Assembly (NCBI RefSeq): GCF_040932435.1
Contig: NZ_JBFQGA010000001.1
Span: 674,095 to 738,094 of the forward strand
Length of the DNA stretch: 64,000 nucleotides
Source: Kluyvera sp040932435
Lineage (GTDB): Bacteria; Pseudomonadota; Gammaproteobacteria; Enterobacterales; Enterobacteriaceae
Direction of reading: 5' to 3'
Below the pieces are notes generated by a model. That model was not told the origin of the DNA, searched no databases, and saw only the letters and a program-made list of their open reading frames with translations. Numbering within the stretch: position 1 is the first letter of the stretch; every line of letters begins with the position of its first letter. Shown piece after piece: positions 48,806 through 57,900 of the stretch. Position numbers and translations under genes: made by a program.

Positions 48806-50179
48806 ATGACAACCTGCACCTCGCGGGCGGCTTGGGTGCACCTGCTGCGCCGCCTGCATTTTTTTATCGGTCTATTCGTCGGGCCATTTATCTTCGTTGC
48901 TGCGTTGACCGGCACGCTGTACGTGGCCACCCCACAGCTGGAAAACCGCATCTATAGCGAGGCGCTGCACGGTAGCGTCGAAGGCGGGCGGCACACGCTT
49001 GCGGAGCAAATCACGGTGGCGCAAAAAGCGGTAGCTGCGCCGCTGCGGATGAGTGCATTACGTCCGGCGCTGGAGCCAGGTGAAACCACTCGCGTGATGT
49101 TTGCTGACCCAGCGCTTGGCGAGTCAGAAAACCGCGCTATCTTTATCGACCCGGTTACGCTGGTAGTCAAAGGCGATATGACGGTCTATGGCACCAGCGG
49201 CATATTGCCGCTGCGTCAGTGGATTGATTACGCTCACCGCTCGCTGCTGCTGGGGGATTTTGGCAGGCTGTACAGTGAACTGGCAGCTTCCTGGATGTGG
49301 ATTGCAGCGCTCGGCGGTATTGTCCTGTGGGCCTTTACCCGACCGAAGCGGCGAATTAAAAATCGCCTGCAGAACACGCGCCGTATTCACGTGACGCTCG
49401 GCTGGTGCCTGCTGGCGGGGATGCTGCTGTTCTCGGCGACTGGACTCACCTGGTCACAGTGGGCAGGAGGCAATGTTGATAAGCTACGCACGGCCTTTGG
49501 CTGGCTGACACCGCAGGTCAATACCCAGTTGCATGGCGGTGAGGCTATAGTCATGGATCCGCATGCTGAGCATCACGGGCAACATGGCCAGATGGCAATG
49601 AGCCAACCGACGGCGGCGTTAGACAGGATTGATGCCGTGCTTAACGCTGCGCAAGGCGCGGGAATTGATGCCACTCATCTGGAAATTCGCCCACCGCGTA
49701 GTGAAGACCGTGCCTGGACGGTGACGGAGATCGATCGCCGCTGGCCTACACAGGTTGATGCCGTTGCGGTGGACCCTCAATCGCTGGCCATTATCGACAC
49801 TACCCAGTTTGCCCATTTCCCGCTGATGGCGAAATTGACGCGTTGGGGGGTAGATTTGCATATGGGCGTGCTGTTTGGTTTACCTAACCAACTGCTGCTC
49901 ATCGCGTTCGGCCTAGCACTGTGTGTGGCTATTGTTATGGGATATCGGCTGTGGTGGATAAAGCGTCCGTCTCAGGCGCAGACCAACCCGTTGCTGACGC
50001 TATCGCAAAGCTGGCTGGCATTGTCGTTACCAGCAAGATGGGCAACGCTGACACTGGCCGTCGCATGCGGACTGGCGCTTCCGGTTATGGGCGGAAGTCT
50101 GGCGTTGTTTATTCTGTTTGACTGGCTACGTTGGCGAGCGGCAGTGCGAGTACCGCTCGCTGAATCATCCGCCAAATAA
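48806..50179 (+). CDS. PepSY-associated transmembrane protein
   Basis: A 457-residue inner membrane protein of the PiuB/PepSY_TM family, with about four main helices, the first (about 20-45) after RRLHFFIGLFVGPFIF. Two periplasmic PepSY-like regions are separated by RRIHVTLGWCLLAGMLLFSATG. A His-rich loop (HAEHHGQHGQM, about residue 250) may bind metal. Such proteins sit near TonB receptors and are thought to reduce metal-siderophores or take part in metal uptake. Its stop nearly abuts the convergent yfiB. Confidence 0.82.
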   Translation: MTTCTSRAAWVHLLRRLHFFIGLFVGPFIFVAALTGTLYVATPQLENRIYSEALHGSVEGGRHTLAEQITVAQKAVAAPLRMSALRPALEPGETTRVMFADPALGESENRAIFIDPVTLVVKGDMTVYGTSGILPLRQWIDYAHRSLLLGDFGRLYSELAASWMWIAALGGIVLWAFTRPKRRIKNRLQNTRRIHVTLGWCLLAGMLLFSATGLTWSQWAGGNVDKLRTAFGWLTPQVNTQLHGGEAIVMDPHAEHHGQHGQMAMSQPTAALDRIDAVLNAAQGAGIDATHLEIRPPRSEDRAWTVTEIDRRWPTQVDAVAVDPQSLAIIDTTQFAHFPLMAKLTRWGVDLHMGVLFGLPNQLLLIAFGLALCVAIVMGYRLWWIKRPSQAQTNPLLTLSQSWLALSLPARWATLTLAVACGLALPVMGGSLALFILFDWLRWRAAVRVPLAESSAK

Positions 50180-50181
50180 CC

Positions 50182-50664
50182 TTATGGCGCGCTGATGACC
50201 ACGGCAACCCGGCGGTTTTCAGCGCGTCCTTGGGTCGTTGCATTGCTAGCGACGGGATATTTTTTACCTAATCCACGTGTGGTGAGGTTGCCACGTGGAA
50301 TACTCGCGCCTTTTGCCCAAGCATCGGCAACGACGTTTGCGCGTTTTAGCGACAACGCTTCGTTATAGCTGTCTTCACCGTAGTTATCCGTGTGTCCATC
50401 CATCCGGGCATGATTTAAACCTGTTGTCGCCAGACGCGATGCCATGGCCTCGATCTGTTCTTCACTTTCTGGTCGTAGCCCGGCTTCATTTTTGCCAAAC
50501 AGGATTTTATCCGACAGCCCCAGGGACCAGTCGCCATTTAATTCGTTAAAGCCATAAGACTGCATCGCTGCGACCTGCTCAGGCGTAAATTTACCTTTTG
50601 GCGCTTGGCAGCCTGCCAATACCAGTGAAGCCAGTAAGAGTGGTGCAAAATATCGCTTTAACAT
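50182..50664 (-). CDS. yfiB: OmpA-like lipoprotein YfiB
   Basis: Outer-membrane lipoprotein of 160 residues with lipobox LAGC (Cys19) and an OmpA C-terminal peptidoglycan-binding domain (GHTDNYGEDSYNEALSLKRA). In the YfiBNR system it sequesters YfiR and so relieves YfiN. It is the last gene of yfiRNB. Confidence 0.95.
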   Translation of the reverse strand: MLKRYFAPLLLASLVLAGCQAPKGKFTPEQVAAMQSYGFNELNGDWSLGLSDKILFGKNEAGLRPESEEQIEAMASRLATTGLNHARMDGHTDNYGEDSYNEALSLKRANVVADAWAKGASIPRGNLTTRGLGKKYPVASNATTQGRAENRRVAVVISAP

Positions 50665-50677
50665 AGTGTATTCCTTT

Positions 50678-51898
50678 CTAACTTATTGTTTTCGTCCGCT
50701 GATTTTTCGCCTGATACATATTGCGGTCTGCCCTTTCCAGCAATAATTCGAGGGATGGGCTTTCCCACGCCAGCGCAAAGCCGATGCTGAGAGACATCGC
50801 CGTGTGATGGCCGTTATGCAGGTCAAATGGACGGTTAAAATGCTGTGTGAGTGCGGTACAAATGTGTTGAACATCGCTTTCAGAATGGACGTCAGACAGC
50901 ACCATGGCAAACTCATCGCCGCCAAGACGGTAAGACTGGTAGCGTTGACCGCCGAACGCGATCATCCTGCTGGCAATTTCGGTGAGTATGCTGTCGCCTG
51001 CGGTATGGCCCCAGGTATCGTTGATTTGTTTAAAGTTGTCGCCATCAAGAAAAAGCAGGGCTGAATGATTTTTGACAGCAGAATTATTCATCAACTTCGC
51101 GATGCTATTGCGAAATGCGGCTCGATTCGCCAGCCCGGTGAGGGGATCATGCATGGCGGAACGTAGCAGCTGTGCATTTCTCTCCTGCAACTTGTGTTGC
51201 CACTCCTCCATGTCTGCTAAAAGGCTATTGAAGTCTTCGCCAAAACGATGAAATTCCTCAATGCGTCCTTCTTTTACCCGACGAGAGAAGTTGCGGTTGG
51301 TGCGCGCGTCATGCACGACATCGGTAATATTTTGCATTTCTTCGACTATGCCGTGGTGTAGTGAGCGCGTGATCGTGAGGGCAATGGCTGATGCAAAAAG
51401 AATGCAAATGGTGAGGACGGCAAGAGACATCCAAATAAAGTGGCTGATCAGACTGTCGCGCGCGGTGAGGCTTATTTCGCCAATTGGGGTGTCGTTATGC
51501 ATTATCGGCAAGGAGACGGGAACGGGAAATAGCCAACGACTGACCAGTAGACCCAGTGTATCGGTGCTATCGTCGGGATCCCATGTCCATTGTGCGAAAC
51601 GTTTTTTATGCGCGTCATATACCTCCGCCACGGCAAATTGCCCTTGTCTACCCAACGTGGCGAGGGTTTCATTGGCGGCCAACTTGTCGTTAAACACCAA
51701 AGAGGCCTCAAGAGTATGGCTCATGGTCGCGGCAGTCAGTTCGAGGTTCTTTTGTGCGTATTGCTTTAATGTCAACACAGAGGCAAAACACAGCAAAAGC
51801 CATATAAACGTCATCGTTACTATCACGCTTATCATGCTATTTCGGCGCAACGTTCTTTTAAACGTAGGGCGCGATGGTGAGGTGAAATCCTTATTCAT
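50678..51898 (-). CDS. dgcN: Diguanylate cyclase YfiN (DgcN)
   Basis: Inner membrane diguanylate cyclase, 406 residues. Two transmembrane helices flank a periplasmic CHASE8-like domain; a HAMP domain and a GGDEF domain follow, with an intact active site RLGGDEFAMVL. It makes c-di-GMP and, in E. coli, also arrests division under envelope stress. The ATG at 51898 overlaps yfiR by 8 bp; the frame is open six codons further upstream. Confidence 0.95.
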   Translation of the reverse strand: MNKDFTSPSRPTFKRTLRRNSMISVIVTMTFIWLLLCFASVLTLKQYAQKNLELTAATMSHTLEASLVFNDKLAANETLATLGRQGQFAVAEVYDAHKKRFAQWTWDPDDSTDTLGLLVSRWLFPVPVSLPIMHNDTPIGEISLTARDSLISHFIWMSLAVLTICILFASAIALTITRSLHHGIVEEMQNITDVVHDARTNRNFSRRVKEGRIEEFHRFGEDFNSLLADMEEWQHKLQERNAQLLRSAMHDPLTGLANRAAFRNSIAKLMNNSAVKNHSALLFLDGDNFKQINDTWGHTAGDSILTEIASRMIAFGGQRYQSYRLGGDEFAMVLSDVHSESDVQHICTALTQHFNRPFDLHNGHHTAMSLSIGFALAWESPSLELLLERADRNMYQAKNQRTKTIS

Positions 51899-52433
51899 GC
51901 TTCTTATTCCGTGCAAGCATTAATACGTCCGGGTTGACTCTTACGCCGCTGCGAGCCAGCGCATCAAGGTTGACGGAAAACCTGACCTGCTCGTTATCTA
52001 TTATTAAGCAAAATGCGCTGCCAATAGTGCATTCGGGGTTATGTTCCGAAATTAATAGCAGCGCTCGGTTGTGATATTGAGTGATTAATTCAAGCTGCCA
52101 GTCAGGCGATTCAATGCCGAAATAAATGCCATCACATCTTGCAGCGAGAGCATCCTGAGCGTTATGAACAAGCGTTGGGGTGTAGGGAAGCCTGTCTTGT
52201 CCACCCGCTGTGCTGAGTGCTAGCGCATACCGGGCAGAGCTCAGGATACACAGCTTTGGTGGCCCGGAAAGCGACGGCCATCGCGTGTAGCTTACGATAC
52301 CTGAAACAATAGAACGTACTGACTTATCGGTTTCAGTGAAAGAGGCGGCGGTTGCTGGGGCTAACATTAGGGGCAACATTAGCAGCAGAATCAGTCGGGA
52401 CAAAGAGGTCAAGAATGAATTTCTCACGCGCAT
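51891..52433 (-). CDS. yfiR: Periplasmic YfiN repressor YfiR
   Basis: Periplasmic protein that binds and inhibits YfiN and is released by redox or envelope stress. The 180-residue sequence carries a signal peptide and the conserved IVSGIVSYTRWPSLSGPPKLC and CTIGSAFCLII, whose cysteines form the regulatory disulfides. The N terminus is uncertain: the frame opens at 52487, and I chose the ATG at 52433, which gives a compact signal peptide. Confidence 0.88.
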   Translation of the reverse strand: MRVRNSFLTSLSRLILLLMLPLMLAPATAASFTETDKSVRSIVSGIVSYTRWPSLSGPPKLCILSSARYALALSTAGGQDRLPYTPTLVHNAQDALAARCDGIYFGIESPDWQLELITQYHNRALLLISEHNPECTIGSAFCLIIDNEQVRFSVNLDALARSGVRVNPDVLMLARNKKHE

Positions 52434-52834
52434 CCGCCAAACCGCTCGGGTAAGAGTAACCTTAGAGAGATGTTGGCAGAAGATCATTGTTTATCAAAGC
52501 CGTCAGTATGTCAGAAATTCGATTGATGTAATTTAAGTTAAATCTCACTATGGAATTTAATTCAAGGATCGAGAGGAAATTAACTCATCATTTTGCTGCT
52601 TTAATCCTTTCAATCCTCGTTATTCGTAAGGTTCGACTGTAATCCTAGTAAATTTATCGGCCAAGTTCAGGCTTTCTTTAACCTGAATATCATTGATGCT
52701 TTTCCCTCTCTATTTTAGGTCACCAAGTGACGAGGCATGGAGAAGATTTGGCAGAGTGGGCAAACGGCGGCAGAACAAAAATGCGTGGAGAACGCTTTCT
52801 TTCTTGGCCTGTACAGCTTGGTTGGAATAAGTGG
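52434..52834. other. Interval between yfiR and the aroF control region
   Basis: About 400 bp with no supported gene. E. coli yfiL, expected near here, is not recognisable. The yfiR promoter must lie in the left part. Confidence 0.55.
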
Positions 52835-52942
52835 TGTAACGTTTTCTTTGCGGTTCATTGGCGATTTATTTGCAATAAAATGGCTGGTGTAAATAAATCT
52901 GTACGTATTTTGGATTGAAATCTTTACTGGTTGTGATATTGT
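52835..52942 (+). promoter_or_regulatory. aroF promoter with TyrR boxes
   Basis: TTGAAA (52915-52920) and TATTGT (52937-52942) have a 16-bp spacer. Three TyrR-box-like sites are visible: a good one at 52888-52905 (TGTAAA-N6-TGTACG), a weak one over the -35 at 52911-52928 (right half TTTACT), and a weak upstream one at 52835-52852. This agrees with tyrosine-dependent repression of aroF-tyrA by TyrR. Confidence 0.78.
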
Positions 52943-53000
52943 GGCTTCACCTCATTGAGGAAACCACTATCGCAAACGAGCCATAACAGGTAATGCCATC

Positions 53001-54071
53001 ATGCAAAAAGACGCGCTGAACAACGTAAATATCGCCGATGAACAGATTTTGATAACTCCAGATCAACTGAAAGCTGAATTCCCGCTCACGCTTGATCAGG
53101 AGGCGCAAATCGCCCAATCCCGTAAAACGATTTCTGACATTATTGCCGGTCGCGATCCGCGTCTGCTGGTAGTGTGTGGGCCTTGCTCTATTCACGATCC
53201 TGAAGCTGCCATCGAATACGCGCGTCGATTTAAAACCCTTGCGGAAGAGGTCAGCGATAGCCTCTACCTAGTTATGCGCGTCTATTTTGAAAAGCCTCGT
53301 ACCACCGTTGGCTGGAAAGGGCTTATCAACGATCCGCATATGGATGGCTCATTTGATGTGGAAGGTGGTTTGAAAATTGCGCGTCGCCTGCTGGTAGAAC
53401 TGGTGAGCATGGGGCTGCCGTTAGCAACCGAAGCGTTGGACCCGAATAGCCCACAGTACTTAGGCGATCTGTTCAGCTGGTCGGCGATTGGTGCCCGTAC
53501 TACTGAATCTCAGACACACCGCGAGATGGCTTCCGGGTTGTCGATGCCGGTTGGTTTCAAAAATGGTACCGATGGCTCCTTGGCGACGGCAATCAACGCT
53601 ATGCGTGCTGCCGCGATGCCGCACCGTTTCGTTGGTATCAACCAAGCCGGTCAGGTTTGTCTGCTGCGTACGCAGGGCAACCCGGATGGCCATGTCATCC
53701 TTCGTGGCGGCAAAAAACCGAACTACGGCCCGGAAGATGTGGCGCAGTGTGAAAAAGAGATGGAACAAGCAGGACTGCGCGCATCGCTGATGGTAGATTG
53801 CAGTCATGGTAATTCCAATAAAGACTACCGCCGTCAGCCTGCGGTGGCGGAATCCGTGGTCGCTCAGATCAAGGACGGTAACCGTTCTATTATTGGTCTG
53901 ATGATTGAGAGCAACATTCACGAGGGTAACCAGTCTTCTGAACAGCCGCGTTGTGAAATGAAATACGGAGTATCGGTAACCGATGCTTGTATCAGTTGGG
54001 AAGCTACGGATGCGCTGCTGCGTGAGCTCGACCAGGATTTACGTGGCCATCTGAAGGCTCGTCTGGCTTAA
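53001..54071 (+). CDS. aroF: Tyrosine-sensitive DAHP synthase AroF
   Basis: Condenses phosphoenolpyruvate and erythrose 4-phosphate in the first step of aromatic synthesis. It has 356 residues, the E. coli AroF length, starting MQKDALNNVNIADEQ. Active-site segments include VCGPCSIHDPEAA, GARTTESQTHREMASGLSMP and VDCSHGNSNKD. The AroF identity rests on the linked tyrA and TyrR boxes. It lies 9 bp upstream of tyrA. Confidence 0.97.
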   Translation: MQKDALNNVNIADEQILITPDQLKAEFPLTLDQEAQIAQSRKTISDIIAGRDPRLLVVCGPCSIHDPEAAIEYARRFKTLAEEVSDSLYLVMRVYFEKPRTTVGWKGLINDPHMDGSFDVEGGLKIARRLLVELVSMGLPLATEALDPNSPQYLGDLFSWSAIGARTTESQTHREMASGLSMPVGFKNGTDGSLATAINAMRAAAMPHRFVGINQAGQVCLLRTQGNPDGHVILRGGKKPNYGPEDVAQCEKEMEQAGLRASLMVDCSHGNSNKDYRRQPAVAESVVAQIKDGNRSIIGLMIESNIHEGNQSSEQPRCEMKYGVSVTDACISWEATDALLRELDQDLRGHLKARLA

Positions 54072-54080
54072 GAGGATTGT

Positions 54081-55202
54081 ATGGTTGCTGAACTGACCGC
54101 ACTGCGCGATCAAATTGATGTCGTAGATAAAGCGCTGCTGGATTTGCTGGCAAAACGTCTTGAACTTGTCGCGCAAGTCGGTGAAGTCAAAAGTAAATAT
54201 GGCTTGCCGATTTATGTCCCCGAGCGTGAAGCTTCTATGCTGGCTTCACGCCGCAAAGAAGCTGCGGCGATGGGCGTGCCACCGGATCTGATTGAAGATG
54301 TTTTGCGTCGCGTGATGCGTGAGTCTTACTCCAGCGAAAACGACAAGGGATTTAAAACCCTTTGTCCTTCGCTGCGCCCAGTGGTGATTGTCGGCGGTGG
54401 CGGTCAAATGGGCCGATTGTTTGAAAAAATGCTCGGTCTGTCAGGCTACCAAGTTCGCACGTTGGAAAAAGAAGATTGGGCACGTGCGCCGGAGCTGGTG
54501 GCTGATGCCGGTATGGTTATTGTCAGTGTGCCGATCCACGTCACCGAACAGGTGATTGAGAAGCTACCGCCGTTGCCAACGGATTGTATTTTGGTCGATC
54601 TCTGCTCGGTGAAAGCCGGGCCATTGCAGGCAATGCTGTCGGCGCACAACGGGCCAGTTGTGGGGCTGCACCCGATGTTTGGGCCAGACAGCGGTAGCCT
54701 TGCAAAACAGGTTGTTGTTTACTGCGATGGTCGTCAGCCGGAAGCGTATCAGTGGTTCCTTGAACAGATTCAGGTTTGGGGCGCTCGTTTGCATCGGATT
54801 AGCGCCGTTGAGCACGACCAAAACATGGCATTTATCCAAGCGCTGCGCCACTTTGCCACTTTTGCCTACGGTCTGCATTTGGCGGAAGAGAACGTTCAGC
54901 TCGAGCAACTGCTGGCGCTCTCCTCACCCATTTACCGTTTGGAGCTGGCAATGGTCGGGCGACTGTTTGCCCAAGATCCGCAGCTGTATGCCGATATCAT
55001 TATGTCGTCAGGCAATAACCTGGCGCTGATTAAGCGCTACTACCAGCGTTTTGGTGAGGCCATCGGTCTGCTGGAGCAGGGGAATAAGCAGGCGTTTATC
55101 GACAGCTTCCGCAAGGTTGAGCACTGGTTCGGTGACTATGCGCAACGTTTCCAGAGTGAGAGCCGCGTCCTGTTACGACAGGCGAATGACAACCGGCAGT
55201 AA
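54081..55202 (+). CDS. tyrA: Chorismate mutase/prephenate dehydrogenase TyrA
   Basis: Bifunctional tyrosine-pathway enzyme, 373 residues as in E. coli. The N-terminal AroQ chorismate mutase (about 1-90) is followed by the NAD-binding dehydrogenase with VIVGGGGQMGRLF near residue 100 and the catalytic His region GLHPMFGPDSG. Co-transcribed with aroF. Confidence 0.98.
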   Translation: MVAELTALRDQIDVVDKALLDLLAKRLELVAQVGEVKSKYGLPIYVPEREASMLASRRKEAAAMGVPPDLIEDVLRRVMRESYSSENDKGFKTLCPSLRPVVIVGGGGQMGRLFEKMLGLSGYQVRTLEKEDWARAPELVADAGMVIVSVPIHVTEQVIEKLPPLPTDCILVDLCSVKAGPLQAMLSAHNGPVVGLHPMFGPDSGSLAKQVVVYCDGRQPEAYQWFLEQIQVWGARLHRISAVEHDQNMAFIQALRHFATFAYGLHLAEENVQLEQLLALSSPIYRLELAMVGRLFAQDPQLYADIIMSSGNNLALIKRYYQRFGEAIGLLEQGNKQAFIDSFRKVEHWFGDYAQRFQSESRVLLRQANDNRQ

Positions 55203-55220
55203 CTGAAAACTGTATATACT

Positions 55221-55252
55221 TGAAAGCCAGGGGAAAACCTCTGGCTTTTTTT
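55221..55252 (+). terminator. aroF-tyrA terminator
   Basis: Stem AAAGCCAGGGG / CCTCTGGCTTT (one G-U pair) with an A4 loop and a T7 run, about 20 bp after tyrA. Confidence 0.92.
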
Positions 55253-55266
55253 ATGGGATAAAGACG

Positions 55267-56139
55267 ATGGCTGAAGCAAACCTGTTGTTTGATTACACCG
55301 GACATCTACCGGAATGCCCGACTTGGAGCGACGCCGAGCAGGCGCTCTATTGGGCCGATATTATGGAGTGTGAAATTCACCGCTATGTACTTGCCAGCGG
55401 CGAGCACCAAATCCTCCAGTTCCCGGAAGAGGTCGGCTGTTTTTCCCTGAGGGAGAAAGGGGGCTTTATCGTGGCGCTACGCAGCGCCATTTGGCTTACC
55501 GATAGCCGTGGCCTGCTGGTGCATAAAGTCTGTGATAATCCGAGCAATCCTCAACTGGCGCGTTTTAATGACGGTGGCACCGACAGGGACGGACGCTTTT
55601 ACGCCGGGACTTTCTGGGGGCCGGGTGATTATAACGGCGCGCTGCTGGTTCGCATTGATAATCAGCTCCGGCCGAAGGTTATCCAGTGCGATATTCACGG
55701 TGCTAACGGTTTGGCCTTTAGCCAAGATAAGTGCTGGATGTATACCTCTGATACGCCTAATGCCGTGATTTATCGTACGCCGCTGGATGAGCAAGGTGAT
55801 GTTGGTCGGCGAGAAGTGTTCCGCCAGTTTGTACCAGGGGAAGGGATCCCTGATGGGGCGGCGGTTGACGAAGAGGGCTGCTACTGGAGTGCGATGTTCG
55901 ACGGTTGGCGAGTGGCGCGGTTTTCGCCAGAGGGTGAGCAGCTTGAGGAATATAGACTGCCGGTTCGTTGCCCAACGATGGTTTGCTTTGGCGGGGCGGA
56001 TATGCGCACGCTATTTATCACCACCACGCGGGAAAATATGTCGGCGGAAGAAGTGGCGCAGTATCCGCTTTCCGGCGCCATCTTCACCCTGCCGGTTGAG
56101 GTGGCAGGAATGAAGAAGAGGCCATTTATCGAAGTTTAG
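55267..56139 (+). CDS. SMP-30/gluconolactonase-family protein
   Basis: Predicted six-bladed beta-propeller lactonase of 290 residues. The metal-ligand Glu16 is in LPECPTW; RFNDGGTDRDGRFYAGT and NGLAFSQD...YTSDT carry the remaining ligands. Such enzymes hydrolyse sugar lactones. The substrate cannot be told. It lies alone between tyrA and pheA, convergent with pheA and overlapping its end by 4 bp; E. coli K-12 has no gene here. Confidence 0.88.
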   Translation: MAEANLLFDYTGHLPECPTWSDAEQALYWADIMECEIHRYVLASGEHQILQFPEEVGCFSLREKGGFIVALRSAIWLTDSRGLLVHKVCDNPSNPQLARFNDGGTDRDGRFYAGTFWGPGDYNGALLVRIDNQLRPKVIQCDIHGANGLAFSQDKCWMYTSDTPNAVIYRTPLDEQGDVGRREVFRQFVPGEGIPDGAAVDEEGCYWSAMFDGWRVARFSPEGEQLEEYRLPVRCPTMVCFGGADMRTLFITTTRENMSAEEVAQYPLSGAIFTLPVEVAGMKKRPFIEV

Positions 56140-57296
56140 ATCGGGTTAACCGGCACGACGTTTTCGCTGGGATAGCTTCCCAGCACTTTCATCGAACGGG
56201 TAATGCCGGACAGCTCTTTCAGCGCCTTTTGCATCGGCAGCGCTTCTAGGTTGGCTTGGATATCGAGATAAAACATCTCTTCCCATGGATTGCCGTGGAT
56301 TGGTCGCGATTCGAGCTTGGTCATAATCAGGTTATGGTTACGCAGTACCAACAGTGCTTCTACTAGCGCACCGGCCTGCTGCCCGGTTGCAATCAGCAGC
56401 GTGGTTTTTGCCGGCACCTGGTCGGAGACGTTAACGGCTTTGCGCGCTAGCACCAAGAAACGGGTGATGTTCTGCGTTTGATTAGCCTGACAGTGTTCCA
56501 GAACCTGCAATCCATACAGTTTACCACCGGCTTCGCTGCCCAGTGCGGCCACGGTAGGGGAGTTAGCCTGTGCCACTTTTTCCATTGCCGCCGAGGTGCT
56601 CTCGGTATATTCAATTTTCCACTGTGGATAATGGCTCAGGAACTGACTGCACTGCTGGAATGGCTGCGGATGGCTGTAGACCGTTGCAATAGTATCAAGC
56701 GTCGCCCCCGCGTTAACCAGTACGCAGTGGTCAATTGGGACCGTCATCTCGCCAACAATCGACAGGCTAGTGTGTTGTAGCAGATCGTAGACATCGTTAA
56801 TGCCGCCGGAGCTGGTGTTCTCGATAGGCACCACGGCGTAGTCGGCCTGTCCGGTTTCAACCTGATTAAAGATGTCGGCGAACTTTAGGCAGCCGCTCTC
56901 AATAAACTGCTCAAAGTGGCGAGCGGCGTACTGACGTGCTGCGAGGTGCGAGTAAGAGCCTTTTGGACCCAGAAACGCAATTCGAGCTGAATGCGGGTTG
57001 ATCTGATTTAAATGCTGCTGCAGTAAGGTCTGCTGGGTGAGCACAGAATCTTCAATGATCAGCTGGAACAGGCGGGTAATGTAGTGCGCATCAAGCTGGT
57101 GCGTTTTGCCGATGGTAATCAAACGCTCCAGCAGGTCGCGCTCGCGATCGATATCCCGAACCGGACGATGGGACGCCAGCTTGGCTTTACCTACCTCAAT
57201 GGCGAGGCCGCGACGTTCTGCCAGCAGGCTCACTAATTTTTCATCTAGGGCGCTTATCTTATCGCGTATCGCCAGTAACGGGTTTTCCGAAGTCAT
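56136..57296 (-). CDS. pheA: Chorismate mutase/prephenate dehydratase PheA
   Basis: Bifunctional phenylalanine-pathway enzyme, 386 residues as in E. coli: AroQ mutase (about 1-90), dehydratase (about 105-285, with GPKGSYSHLAA and VVPIENTSSG) and a regulatory ACT domain containing ESRPIHGNPWEE. The ATG at 57296 gives MTSENPLL; another ATG directly precedes it. Controlled by pheL attenuation. Confidence 0.98.
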   Translation of the reverse strand: MTSENPLLAIRDKISALDEKLVSLLAERRGLAIEVGKAKLASHRPVRDIDRERDLLERLITIGKTHQLDAHYITRLFQLIIEDSVLTQQTLLQQHLNQINPHSARIAFLGPKGSYSHLAARQYAARHFEQFIESGCLKFADIFNQVETGQADYAVVPIENTSSGGINDVYDLLQHTSLSIVGEMTVPIDHCVLVNAGATLDTIATVYSHPQPFQQCSQFLSHYPQWKIEYTESTSAAMEKVAQANSPTVAALGSEAGGKLYGLQVLEHCQANQTQNITRFLVLARKAVNVSDQVPAKTTLLIATGQQAGALVEALLVLRNHNLIMTKLESRPIHGNPWEEMFYLDIQANLEALPMQKALKELSGITRSMKVLGSYPSENVVPVNPI

Positions 57297-57321
57297 CATG
57301 TTTGCCTTTCTTGTTATCAAT

Positions 57322-57351
57322 AAAAAAGGCCCCCCGATGTGGGAGGCCTTA
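57322..57351 (-). terminator. pheA attenuator terminator
   Basis: On the minus strand AAGGCCTCCC pairs with GGGGGGCCTT (one G-U) and is followed by T6, between pheL and pheA. This is the terminator form of the phe attenuator. Confidence 0.92.
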
Positions 57352-57396
57352 TTGTTCGTCTTCGCATTCTTTATCACACGACGAAACGCCTCCCAT

Positions 57397-57444
57397 TCAG
57401 GGGAAGGTAAAAAAGAATGCGAAGAAAAACGGCAGCAGTTTCAC
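57397..57444 (-). CDS. pheL: pheA leader peptide PheL
   Basis: A 15-residue leader, [15 protein letters not shown], with seven Phe codons. E. coli PheL is [15 protein letters not shown]. Ribosome stalling at the Phe codons when charged tRNA-Phe is scarce favours the antiterminator and pheA expression. The start codon is GTG here, with an AAGGA-type ribosome site about ten bases upstream. Confidence 0.93.
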   Translation of the reverse strand: [15 protein letters not shown]

Positions 57445-57476
57445 GGTTGATAAAATCCTTAACGTTGTGAGGTTTC

Positions 57477-57506
57477 ACAGTACTCGGTCTGTTTTCGTTC
57501 TGTCAA
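57477..57506 (-). promoter_or_regulatory. pheLA promoter
   Basis: On the minus strand TTGACA (57501-57506) and TACTGT (57477-57482) are 18 bp apart, 33 bp upstream of pheL. Confidence 0.85.
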
Positions 57507-57533
57507 TAAAAAACGCGCCCGAAGGCGCGTTGG
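57505..57533 (-). terminator. raiA terminator
   Basis: On the minus strand AACGCGCC-TTCG-GGCGCGTT followed by T5, between raiA and pheL; it adjoins the pheLA -35. Confidence 0.92.
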
Positions 57534-57561
57534 CGTGACACATTAAAGTTCAAAGTTCGTT

Positions 57562-57900
57562 TTACTCTTCTTCAACTTCCACGAAGCTTGCGTCTTTCAC
57601 TGATGTTGCTGCGCGACGGGCTTCCCCTTTGTGTTGCACCTTGTTCAGCTGCCGTTCCAGCTTGTTGATCAATTCGTTAATGGCGGTATACATATCTTCA
57701 TGTTTTGCGCTGGCGACGAGGTGTCCGTTCGGAGTATTCATCGTGGCATCAGCAACAAAACCCTGTGGCTCTTTAGACAGAATGATATGAGGATTAATTA
57801 ACTGGGTTTGCCATTTTTCCAATTTGGCGAGACGGTCTGCGACATGCTGGCGGATAGCCGGAGTAATTTCCATTTGTTTACTGGTAATGTTCATTGTCAT
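57562..57900 (-). CDS. raiA: Ribosome-associated inhibitor RaiA
   Basis: Stationary-phase and cold-shock factor (YfiA) that binds the 30S A and P sites and stabilises 70S monomers. It has 112 residues with the beta-alpha-beta fold; MTMNITSKQMEITPAIRQHV and the acidic tail FVEVEEE are typical. Single-gene unit with its own terminator. Confidence 0.97.
   Translation of the reverse strand: MTMNITSKQMEITPAIRQHVADRLAKLEKWQTQLINPHIILSKEPQGFVADATMNTPNGHLVASAKHEDMYTAINELINKLERQLNKVQHKGEARRAATSVKDASFVEVEEE

Noticed and set aside
52727..52918. Small open frame upstream of aroF
   Set aside because: It overlaps the TyrR boxes and promoter, lacks a ribosome site and resembles no known protein; it is not yfiL.
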